Positions 12,356-19,213 of a stretch of 43,229 nt of DNA are shown here, piece by piece. How positions within the stretch are numbered: the stretch's first letter is position 1; the number at the start of each line of letters is the position of its first letter. The notes under the pieces are model-generated. The model was not told where the DNA came from. It was given only the letters and a program-made list of their open reading frames with translations, and made no database searches. Location: positions 1-43,229 of the IMG/VR virus record IMGVR_UViG_3300030520_000050, one strand, 5' to 3'. Source of the stretch: a virus. The translations under genes were made by a program, and so were the position numbers.

Positions 12356-14228
12356 TCCGCCACATGAGCTGCCCGGTTTGCTGGCCGTCACAATAGGCGG
12401 CCAGCTTGTCCTTCCCGGCCTTGTTAAGGTAGGATACCGCGCTACGTTTGTTTCGTTCGTTCTCGTCAACATCAGTCCCCTCGGTGAGGGGAAACAGTAA
12501 GGAAACCAGAACATGAGTGGTAAGAGCATTGTTCCCGTCGATCCCAGCTTTGAATTGCAGAAGCGTCCGGGCTATGTTGTTTTCGCCGAGCGGGCTGTTA
12601 CCCTCGACGGTTTCGCGGAAATCTTTGGCCTGGATCTCAGAGGGGACCAGGCTCCCACCGATCTGAACCATGCGGAGATACCAGGGGGTGGCACGCTCTT
12701 CCGCGTCCTTGTGCTTCTCAACCCGGAGACGGGTCACAAGTTTCTGGCGCTCGGTTTCGAGGGCTATCACAGTATCAAAACCCGCGTAGATGGCACTGGA
12801 CCCACGTATACCTCGCTCGCTTTCTTTCCCGCTATGGAGCACGGCGAGGATGGCGCAACCAAAGGTCTCACGTAAATGATCACAGAAGGCGACGAAGGCC
12901 CCGGCATCACGAGCATCATTTTCGTTCGTGCCTGCCATCATCTTGGCACCAGTATCGACTACTATCATTGCGACAGGAGCGCGGATAGCGTCGCTCGTCT
13001 CTCTAATGCTATCACAAAACTCCTGACGCGCGGTTTCGTCCTCACCCATCGTCGGGCCGTTCATAACAAAGAAACCTGGTATTTCAGGCGTGGACCTGGC
13101 CAGCCGCCACGCTGAGCGGCGCTTGGTCATCAGGTTGTGCTTCCCCTCCAGGGCAACGTAGAAGACAAGCCCGGTGCGGGTGGGTGAACCAGCGAACGTG
13201 GAGACACCCGCTGCAACACTCAGCGCGAGATCGAGGGCGACGAACGACTTGAAACTCCCGCTCGGTCCATAGATGATGGCGGTCTCCTGGTCTGGTAGTA
13301 GGTTTGGGATCAACCATGTCGGCTCCGGGAGATTGTCCATCTCCGTTTCGTTATACGGTTTGAAACGTGGACGCGGCTGAGATGCGAGCAGAGCCGGGAT
13401 ATGAATGGCGAAACTTTCCTGGGGGCGCCCCGTCGCGTCAATCCCCACGGTATTTTCAGCATATTTGTAGGCATTTTCGATCTTCCTTTCGAGGAACGCA
13501 TGATACTTTGGCCCTACCGGTGCGCAGTCGTAGTGGACCCGCATGGTGTCGAGGGTCATGCTGGGCGACAAGCCCAGGTCTCGCAGCTTGCATGCCACGG
13601 CGATCGTCTTGCTGTCCGCCCCTTCGCCCTGGCGCACGGGGGCCAGATGCTTCAGGTAGGTTACTGCCCGCTCGATGTTGTGCGGGAGATCTAACTCTAT
13701 GGCGCTGGCCTCCGCGCGCGGGGCTACTCGCTTCAGCGTTGCCAGTGTGGCTGGTATCCATGGGGGCAGGTTGGCCAACGGCAGAGCGGCTTGGAGCCGG
13801 TAGCACCCGGCGTCCGTAGATGAAGGTGGCACGAGCACATACGATCCGATGCCTCTTGTGTCGATTTTCGAGCCCAGTTTATGCTGGCTTGCTCGCAATT
13901 CGCCGCGGAAATAGAGGTGATTGCCTCCACGAGGCGTGGACACTGTGTGCGTATCCACTCGTCCGTGCTCATGCTCGAGACTGGCCCACTCTTCAAGTCC
14001 GGTCCATTCATCCAGGTCAACCACGCTGACGCCAGAAGGCTCCAGAGAGATGGCGACGTTGTAGGTTGGGTCAGCAGTCCACCAGGCGGTGATCCGGTCG
14101 TGGTCTCGTGTGGCATCATGGAAACCTCTTGGGGTTGCCGGCCCCTTCTGGCCGGGGAGACAGGGAAAAATGTGGTATCCTTCGGACGCGTATTTCAGGG
14201 CCGCGTCGAGCAGTTCGTTACTGGCCAT
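12330..14228 (-). CDS. Bifunctional primase-polymerase / RepA-like helicase
   Basis: 632-aa fusion. The N-terminal PrimPol domain has metal ligands in VVDLDEW (D71, D73), TPRGGNHLYF with H104, and KIDTRGIGSYVLVPPS (121-136). The C-terminal RecA-like ATPase has Walker A GPSGSFKS (321-328), Walker B MIVVDTGAKM (D426) and the LHSGKESERGIRGSSAI segment of RepA-type hexameric helicases. It would prime and unwind DNA at the phage fork, ahead of the family A polymerase. ATG 14228 follows GGAGG; 25 further in-frame codons upstream would overlap the promoter. It lies on the opposite strand to every other replication gene and has its own promoter at 14247-14275. Confidence 0.93.
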   Translation of the reverse strand: MASNELLDAALKYASEGYHIFPCLPGQKGPATPRGFHDATRDHDRITAWWTADPTYNVAISLEPSGVSVVDLDEWTGLEEWASLEHEHGRVDTHTVSTPRGGNHLYFRGELRASQHKLGSKIDTRGIGSYVLVPPSSTDAGCYRLQAALPLANLPPWIPATLATLKRVAPRAEASAIELDLPHNIERAVTYLKHLAPVRQGEGADSKTIAVACKLRDLGLSPSMTLDTMRVHYDCAPVGPKYHAFLERKIENAYKYAENTVGIDATGRPQESFAIHIPALLASQPRPRFKPYNETEMDNLPEPTWLIPNLLPDQETAIIYGPSGSFKSFVALDLALSVAAGVSTFAGSPTRTGLVFYVALEGKHNLMTKRRSAWRLARSTPEIPGFFVMNGPTMGEDETARQEFCDSIRETSDAIRAPVAMIVVDTGAKMMAGTNENDARDAGAFVAFCDHLRETFGCAILAVLHSGKESERGIRGSSAIYAGFDTVIALETERQKLVTRLRVEKHKDAEERATPWYLRMVQIGGSLVPSEIQAKDFRETVEGNSPLGENNIARTLLQFKAGIDGNNALTTHVLVSLLFPLTEGTDVDENERNKRSAVSYLNKAGKDKLAAYCDGQQTGQLMWRTMPPSLAC

Positions 14229-14246
14229 GAGCCCTCCAATCACACA

Positions 14247-14291
14247 AGGATGGAGAAGGGTCTTGATTTTGTCAAGGGATCGTGCCATACT
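14247..14291. promoter_or_regulatory. Divergent promoter pair between primase-polymerase and SNF2 helicase
   Basis: Minus strand: TTGACA (14275-14270), 17 bases, CATCCT (14252-14247), with a start about 12-15 bases before ATG 14228. Plus strand: TTGATT (14263-14268), 17 bases, CATACT (14286-14291), with a start at or next to ATG 14298. The two -35 boxes overlap in the palindrome CTTGA-TTTTG-TCAAG (14262-14276), so the promoters should compete or be controlled together. Confidence 0.5.
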
Positions 14292-14297
14292 CTCGCC

Positions 14298-15947
14298 ATG
14301 CAATTAGATTTCAACGAAGCAACCAAAGCTTACGTGCTGCGCGTCCCGCGCGCCGAGGGCTCGAGCGAGTTGCTTCAATCCTTGATGACCGATCACGGTC
14401 TCGACATGAGCATGACGGCGAGCAACGACCGCGAGGTAGTCTTCTTTACCAGGGAACCTTATGCCGCCGTCAGTTTCTACGAACACGCCACACCGGCAGC
14501 GCGAGCCAAGCTCCTCTCATTACAGGCGGAGCTCGCCAAGTCCTGGGCTCCCGCGGGTGTGGCGTCCTCTTACCGGATCCCCAGCGACATGGAGCTGTGG
14601 CCGTTTCAGAAAGGAAGTATCGACTATGCCCGCGAGCGAACACATACGCTCATTGGAGACCAGCCAGGACTGGGCAAAACTCCGATCGCTATTACGCTCG
14701 CCAACGAGTGGCGATGTCAGCGAGTGCTTGTCATTTGTCCTGCCAATATCCGACTTCAGTGGGTTAGACGAATACATGAATGGTCTACCCTCCCGTGGCC
14801 GAGATATGTGCATGCTATTATGTCCGGACGCAACGGGGTCAACCCGCACGCGCAATGGACCATTGTCAGCTATGATCTGGCACGCACGGAAGCGGTTGGT
14901 TCGCAGCTGGCGGCCATGCGTTTTGATCTCCTCATCCTGGACGAAGCACATTATCTTAAGACGATCGACGCACGCAGAACACGGGCTATCTTTGGCGGTG
15001 GTGAGGAACGAAAATTTGCCGCAATCGTTGATAACTGCGAACGAGTGCTCGCTCTCACCGGCACCCCGTTACCCAACCGCCCTCGGGAGTGCTACACCCT
15101 CGCTCGGGGTCTCGACTGGCAATCAATAGATTGGATGTCGGAAGACAAGTTCAACAACCGGTTCAATCCGTCCCGCAAGATGGAGACGATCGGCAAGGAT
15201 GGCCAGAAGAAAGTCTGGATCGACGAACGCAGCGGCCGACACGCTGAGTTGCAGAACCGGCTGCGCGCCAACTTCATGGTCCGCCACCTCAAGCGCGAAG
15301 TGATGACCCAGCTCCACATGCCGCAGTTCGATATCGTTCAGATCGACCCGGACAAGGCTGTCAATCTGGCCTTGAAGGCCGAGAGCCTGCTACAGATTGA
15401 CCCCGAGAACTGGGAGGGCGCCAACATGACGGTGCTCGGCCACATATCCGTGGTCAGGAGACAAATGGGCATCGCCATGGCGCCCCTCGTGGCCGATTAT
15501 GTTGACATGTTACTTGACGGCGGCGAGGAGAAGCTTGTAGTGTTCGCGTGGCATATCGCCGTGCTCGACATTCTCGAGAAGAGGTTCACCAAGCATGGAT
15601 GCGTTCGCATTGATGGCTCGACCTCGCCGAAGAGCAAAGAGGCGTTGGTCCAAAAGTTCGTTCGTGATCCTGGGATCAACATCATCATCGGGAACCTACA
15701 GTCGATGGGCATTGGAACTGATGGGCTTCAACTGGTTAGTAACCACGCGCTCATTGCCGAACCGTCCTGGACCCCTGGTGAGAATGTTCAGGCGTTCGAT
15801 CGACTGGATCGAGGAGGCCAGAGCCGGACTGTTCAGGGCGATCTCATGGTCGCGCCTGGTTCAATCGCGGAAAAGATCCTCGCGGCTGCGCTCCGTAAGG
15901 GCCAGGTGATACACAAGGCGCTTGATCAAACCTTAGAGGTATGGTAA
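14298..15947 (+). CDS. SNF2-family DNA helicase/translocase
   Basis: 549-aa superfamily 2 ATPase. Walker A is DQPGLGKT (about residue 122), the DEAH box is in LLILDEAHYLK (about 215), and motif III is LTGTPLPNR. The C-terminal RecA lobe has VRIDGSTSPKSK, IGNLQSMGIGTDGL and a motif VI variant RLDRGGQSR (about 500), where most family members have RxHRxGQ. The N-terminal 110 residues resemble the HARP-like region of SMARCAL1-type annealing helicases only loosely. It probably remodels forks or anneals DNA during replication or recombination. ATG 14298 has no ribosome binding site and lies at the predicted transcription start, so the message may be leaderless. Confidence 0.92.
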   Translation: MQLDFNEATKAYVLRVPRAEGSSELLQSLMTDHGLDMSMTASNDREVVFFTREPYAAVSFYEHATPAARAKLLSLQAELAKSWAPAGVASSYRIPSDMELWPFQKGSIDYARERTHTLIGDQPGLGKTPIAITLANEWRCQRVLVICPANIRLQWVRRIHEWSTLPWPRYVHAIMSGRNGVNPHAQWTIVSYDLARTEAVGSQLAAMRFDLLILDEAHYLKTIDARRTRAIFGGGEERKFAAIVDNCERVLALTGTPLPNRPRECYTLARGLDWQSIDWMSEDKFNNRFNPSRKMETIGKDGQKKVWIDERSGRHAELQNRLRANFMVRHLKREVMTQLHMPQFDIVQIDPDKAVNLALKAESLLQIDPENWEGANMTVLGHISVVRRQMGIAMAPLVADYVDMLLDGGEEKLVVFAWHIAVLDILEKRFTKHGCVRIDGSTSPKSKEALVQKFVRDPGINIIIGNLQSMGIGTDGLQLVSNHALIAEPSWTPGENVQAFDRLDRGGQSRTVQGDLMVAPGSIAEKILAAALRKGQVIHKALDQTLEVW

Positions 15948-16090
15948 TGAAACGCAAACGCGCGTTCTTTCGTAACCGGCACCGCGGCCCGCCGGCTCAG
16001 GCGTTCAAGTGGCGGCGGACCCCACAACAACTGGCGTGGTTGCACATCATGGCAGCCGCTATTGGCAAGAACAGGAGAGACAGCACATGA
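15947..16090 (+). CDS. 47-aa basic small protein
   Basis: Starts MKRKRAFFRNRHRGPPAQAF and is very Arg/Lys-rich throughout, with a WLHIMAAAIG segment near the end. ATG 15947 overlaps the helicase stop (TAATG), with GAGGTATGG as ribosome binding site. The stop overlaps the next ATG (ATGA at 16087-16090). The charge suggests nucleic-acid binding or a helicase partner, as inference only. Confidence 0.55.
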   Translation: MKRKRAFFRNRHRGPPAQAFKWRRTPQQLAWLHIMAAAIGKNRRDST

Positions 16091-16674
16091 CACAGATCAC
16101 AGGAGGCTCGACGCGGTTCATGCGCCGGGTGCAAGTGGCTCAGTATGAGCCGAAGGAAGCCGAGGTCACCTTGACTTTCGCGGTGAGCGATGGCCAGGAG
16201 CACACGGCGATTGCCAGTCAGGCAGCACACGAGGCTATGTATTTGACAGAGTGCATGCTGACCGGCAAAATAGCCCCTCCGGCCAAAGAAGCGGTCGCCC
16301 AGAGTGCTCCGGTTGAGCATAAGCCTGCCTCGCACAAGAAGACCACGAAAACCGAACCGGTCAAAGAAGCGGCCAAGACGGATCCGTCCGCCGTGGAAGA
16401 CCTGTCGGCCATGGAAGCCGAGGCGAACGCGGAAGTGAACGCCGCGGCGGCTGACCCGTCCGCCATGACGGAAGAGACTGTTGTCCAGGAGATCCCGGAC
16501 AAGACCCTGGTGGACGCATGCTCCGCGGCGAGCAAGTTGACCCAGAACAGCGATGCGATCCGGGCCATCATCTCGGGCTACGTCGCGCCTCCGGGCCGGG
16601 TGGCCAACATCCCACAGGACAAGCGGGCTGAGTTTCTGCTGAAGCTCCAGACCGTGCCGAAGCTGACCACCTGA
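16087..16674 (+). CDS. Hypothetical recombination-cluster protein
   Basis: 195-aa protein. The N-terminal globular part (about 1-70: RVQVAQYEPKEAEVTLTFAV) is joined by a long Ala/Lys/Glu/Pro-rich linker (about 75-140) to a C-terminal helical domain ending RVANIPQDKRAEFLLKLQTV. The end resembles the small C-terminal domains of phage recombination mediators, but this is weak. AGGAG precedes ATG 16087, and the stop overlaps the next gene as TGATG. Its place before the DUF2800 and DUF2815 genes suggests a partner in single-strand DNA handling. Confidence 0.65.
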   Translation: MTQITGGSTRFMRRVQVAQYEPKEAEVTLTFAVSDGQEHTAIASQAAHEAMYLTECMLTGKIAPPAKEAVAQSAPVEHKPASHKKTTKTEPVKEAAKTDPSAVEDLSAMEAEANAEVNAAAADPSAMTEETVVQEIPDKTLVDACSAASKLTQNSDAIRAIISGYVAPPGRVANIPQDKRAEFLLKLQTVPKLTT

Positions 16675-17846
16675 TGGAAGACGTCATGAAGCTGGCTCAC
16701 TCCCCGCTTGGGGCGTCGAGCGCCGATCGTTGGATGAATTGCCCTGGGTCGATTGGCCTGGGCAAGCTCCTCGACGAAGATCATGGAGAAGGTGTTGACC
16801 AAGACTGGCGAACTGACGGAACCACAGCGCATGCTGGCCTGGCGAAATGCCTTGAGACGGGCGTGGAGGGTTGGGAGCTTGAAGGCCAGAAGTTCGAGGG
16901 CCGCGAGTTTACAGCGCCCATGCGGGATGCCGTCGATCAGTTTCTCAAGATCGTTGGACCTGATCTTGAGAAGGCCGAACAAACCTTCATAGAGACCAAG
17001 GTCAAAGGTTCGCTGCACCCGGCCATGATGGGCACGGTGGATCTTGGCATGCTGCTCGAGGGCGGCACGCGCCTGAAGATCTTCGACTTCAAGTATGGGG
17101 CCGGGGTCACCGTGCCGGTGAAGGACAACCCGCAGGTTCTCTACTACGCCTACCTCCTCCTCGAGCACCCCGACTGCGCGCTGGTGCAGTGGGTAAACCT
17201 CATGATCATCCAACCGCGGGACTGGCGCAATGTAGAGAGCGGCCAGAGTTGGGTAGTCTCCGCGGACTACGTGCGGGACTGGGGCCGCGACACCCTGCTG
17301 CCGGCCATGCTGCGGACGGGTGAGGACAGCAGTCTGATCGTCGGTGAGCATTGCCGCTTCTGCCCGGCTCGCCTTGTGTGCCCCGCTCAGGGCGCGCTGT
17401 TCGAGGCCATCATCAAGAGCCGACCGGAGGACGCTTACCGTCTGGCCGACGCGGCGCTCGAGCAGAACTACTCCTTGATCCCCGTGGCCAAGATGTATTT
17501 GAAGGCCCTCGAGGATGAAATGATGCGGAGGGCTATGAATGGAACTGTGTTCTGGAAGAACAAGCTTGTCAACAAAACTGCTGACCGCGTATGGAAGGTG
17601 GAGGCCGAGGCACAACTCATGGAGAAGTTTGGAGCTGCTGTTCTCACCACACCCAAGCTGGCCTCTCCCGCGGTGGTGGAGAAGCTGTCGCCGTCCGCCA
17701 AGGCTCTTGTTAAGCTGTTAGCCTACACGCCACAGACTGGCTACACGCTGGCCGACATGGATAGCAAGAAGCCCGCGGTCAAGGTGCAGCCGGCGAGTGT
17801 GACGTTTGCTCATCTCGCGCCTACGACAGAAGAGGAAACCTGGTGA
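16674..17846 (+). CDS. DUF2800 / RecB-like PD-(D/E)XK nuclease-like protein
   Basis: 390-aa protein with the DUF2800 layout. The N-terminal SSADRWMNCPGSIGL contains a conserved Cys. The nuclease core has GTVDLGML (metal Asp) followed by LKIFDFKYG (DxK). A Cys cluster CRFCPARLVC (C-x2-C-x5-C) sits near residues 225-236. Together with the early Cys this fits the four-Cys iron-sulphur arrangement of Cas4/AddB-type nucleases. It probably processes DNA ends for recombination together with the DUF2815 protein. ATG 16674 overlaps the previous stop; ATG 16686 is an alternative. It ends EEETW. Confidence 0.85.
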   Translation: MEDVMKLAHSPLGASSADRWMNCPGSIGLGKLLDEDHGEGVDQDWRTDGTTAHAGLAKCLETGVEGWELEGQKFEGREFTAPMRDAVDQFLKIVGPDLEKAEQTFIETKVKGSLHPAMMGTVDLGMLLEGGTRLKIFDFKYGAGVTVPVKDNPQVLYYAYLLLEHPDCALVQWVNLMIIQPRDWRNVESGQSWVVSADYVRDWGRDTLLPAMLRTGEDSSLIVGEHCRFCPARLVCPAQGALFEAIIKSRPEDAYRLADAALEQNYSLIPVAKMYLKALEDEMMRRAMNGTVFWKNKLVNKTADRVWKVEAEAQLMEKFGAAVLTTPKLASPAVVEKLSPSAKALVKLLAYTPQTGYTLADMDSKKPAVKVQPASVTFAHLAPTTEEETW

Positions 17847-18013
17847 TGCGATGGACTAAGAAAGACTTCAAGAACGGCCTGTGGTTCGCGTGGCGGCCAG
17901 TGTGGGTGCAGCAGAAAGGCACATGGGTATGGTTCGAGGCGGTCTACTGGGAAGCGTGCCGAGACCAGAGTGGACGCTGGTGCTACACATACTGGCCCGA
18001 TCTATGTGCGTAG
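17846..18013 (+). CDS. 55-aa tryptophan-rich protein
   Basis: Starts MRWTKKDFKNGLWFAWRPVW. It contains nine Trp in 55 residues (16%), plus many Tyr, Phe and three Cys. ATG 17846 overlaps the DUF2800 stop (TGATG), with AGAGGAAACC as ribosome binding site. The repeated W-x2-3-W spacing looks like a set of short beta strands, as in small WW- or SH3-like folds, but no family is recognised. Its coupling suggests a partner of the nuclease-like protein. Confidence 0.6.
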   Translation: MRWTKKDFKNGLWFAWRPVWVQQKGTWVWFEAVYWEACRDQSGRWCYTYWPDLCA

Positions 18014-18156
18014 CCCGGACAGCCGCCCGGCGCCGCCGGCAAATGCGTCTCGACAAGCGGTATGGCCGCCAGCGCACCATGCCGAAGAACCTATCTGGCC
18101 GGGCGAAGCTGAACTTCCAGAACAGCTTGACAAGAGCGCCCGCGGGGTCTAAGTAA
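18004..18156 (+). CDS. Possible 50-aa basic peptide
   Basis: The frame from ATG 18004 reads MCVARTAARRRRQMRLDKRY and ends TRAPAGSK, with a very high Arg/Lys content. It overlaps the end of the Trp-rich gene and runs into the promoter at 18127-18155. No good ribosome binding site precedes it. Another frame across the same bases is also open. Treat it as a weak candidate. Confidence 0.25.
   Translation: MCVARTAARRRRQMRLDKRYGRQRTMPKNLSGRAKLNFQNSLTRAPAGSK
18127..18155 (+). promoter_or_regulatory. Candidate promoter of the SSB-like gene
   Basis: CTTGACA (TTGACA 18127-18132), 17 bases, TAAGTA (18150-18155). The predicted start is near 18162, 40 bases before ATG 18203. It has the same form as the minus-strand promoters, and would allow separate expression of the single-strand binding protein, DNA polymerase and downstream genes. 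Confidence 0.5.
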
Positions 18157-18186
18157 CTATCTCGATCCCAAGGGACGCAATAGTTA
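18154..18186. repeat. Inverted repeat overlapping the SSB-gene promoter
   Basis: TAACTAT (18154-18160) and ATAGTTA (18180-18186) are perfect 7-bp arms. Nested inside is TCCC-AA-GGGA (18166-18175). The left arm overlaps the -10 box and start site, so it is placed like an operator. It could allow autoregulation, but no binder is known. Confidence 0.45.
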
Positions 18187-18202
18187 GAAACAGGAGAGTA
18201 AC

Positions 18203-18886
18203 ATGAGTGACGAAGCAGACAAGGGTCGGTTCCAACTGACCCAGCCAGTGATCCTGGCGAACCCGCAGCTCGACGTGCCGAAGCCTTACAAGGATCCGGT
18301 CACGAAGAAAGAGAGCGGTGAGCCGAAGTATACCGCTCGCCTGGTGTTCGACCCGGACAGCTCGGACTTCGGAGAGTTGAGGAACATGGTGGCTGCCGCG
18401 GCGAAAGCCAAGCACCCAGGCGTGTCCTTCAAAGAGCTGGCGTTCCCCTTCAAGAGTGGGGACACGGCGATCGAGGAGAGCAAGAAGAAGCTCGCCAAGA
18501 CTGACAAGAAGTATGACGGCCGGCTGGACTACCTCGCCGGTAAGGTCTACGTGCAGTGCCGCTCGCAGTTCGCGCCAGTGATGGCGGGCATCGTGAACGG
18601 CAAGCTGGTGGACATCGCCTCCGACGCGGCGGCCTTGATCCTGAAGACGTTCTTCGGGGGCGCTCAGGTCTACGCGGTGCTGAAGGTGAATGCTTACGAC
18701 GCGGTTGGCAGCAACAAGGCTGGCGTGCAGATCTTCCTGAACGAACTGATGGCCACGGGCCAGGGCAAGAAGCTGCCCGGTGGCACGCGGTCAGCGGCCT
18801 CCACCTTCGCTGGTGTGGCCGGCAAGATGTCCGCCGAGGATCCCACCGCGGGCTCCGCGGCGTCAGACGACGAGATACCCTTCTAA
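18203..18886 (+). CDS. ssb: DUF2815 single-stranded DNA-binding protein
   Basis: 227-aa protein of the DUF2815 family, which has an OB-fold-like SSB character and is often found beside DUF2800 nucleases. The N-terminal strand FQLTQPVILANPQL, YTARLVFDPDS, and VYVQCRSQFAPVM...GGAQVYAVLKVNAYD fit this fold. It ends with a disordered Ala/Ser-rich linker and the acidic tip SDDEIPF, very close to the DDDIPF tip through which bacterial SSBs recruit replication partners. ATG 18203 has AGGAG upstream. It should coat single strands at phage forks and recombination intermediates. Confidence 0.87.
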   Translation: MSDEADKGRFQLTQPVILANPQLDVPKPYKDPVTKKESGEPKYTARLVFDPDSSDFGELRNMVAAAAKAKHPGVSFKELAFPFKSGDTAIEESKKKLAKTDKKYDGRLDYLAGKVYVQCRSQFAPVMAGIVNGKLVDIASDAAALILKTFFGGAQVYAVLKVNAYDAVGSNKAGVQIFLNELMATGQGKKLPGGTRSAASTFAGVAGKMSAEDPTAGSAASDDEIPF

Positions 18887-19009
18887 AGGGTAAACGTGAC
18901 TAGCGGGGGTTAAAGGCAGGAAAGCCGCCCATTGGTTGGGTTCCCCGCGATAGCGTTCTCTTCTTGTTCCAATCATTGCATAACCCGTGACATAGAACGG
19001 ACCACGAAC

Positions 19010-19213
19010 ATGACTACTCGTGTCGCTGACGAATACGCGGACATCGCTCGCCGGCTGAAGGCACTTCAGGAAGGCAAGGGGCCAGAGCTTGAGGAAGAGA
19101 AGCCGCCATTCAAGTTCACCGGGCAACCTGGCCCGCTCCGGCCAAGCTCCACGGAATGCGCGTGTGGTCTGGCCACGGTGGGCGGGCTGTGCGATGGGTC
19201 GTGCTGTGGGTAA
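19010..19213 (+). CDS. 67-aa small protein with Cys-rich tail
   Basis: Starts MTTRVADEYADIARRLKALQ, a charged helix with an ELEEEKPPF stretch. It ends with CACGLATVGGLCDGSCCG, five Cys in 18 residues, which may bind zinc or an iron-sulphur cluster. The ribosome binding site is poor. The 123 bases upstream, after the SSB gene, hold no other gene and no clear promoter. The 3' end overlaps the DNA polymerase start, so it may help set polymerase expression. Confidence 0.6.
   Translation: MTTRVADEYADIARRLKALQEGKGPELEEEKPPFKFTGQPGPLRPSSTECACGLATVGGLCDGSCCG

Noticed and set aside
12513-12875. Plus-strand frame starting MSGKSIVPVDPSFEL
   Set aside because: It lies inside the primase-polymerase gene, whose motifs and ribosome binding site are clear. 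It has no neighbours in its direction.
15499-15510. TTGACA matches inside the SNF2 helicase and other genes
   Set aside because: They lack a plausible -10 at 17 bases or a gene start downstream, so they are chance matches within codons.
16578-17615. Minus-strand frame of 345 codons opposite the DUF2800 gene
   Set aside because: The plus-strand product has family motifs and coupled neighbours; the minus frame is His/Leu/Arg-rich without motifs.
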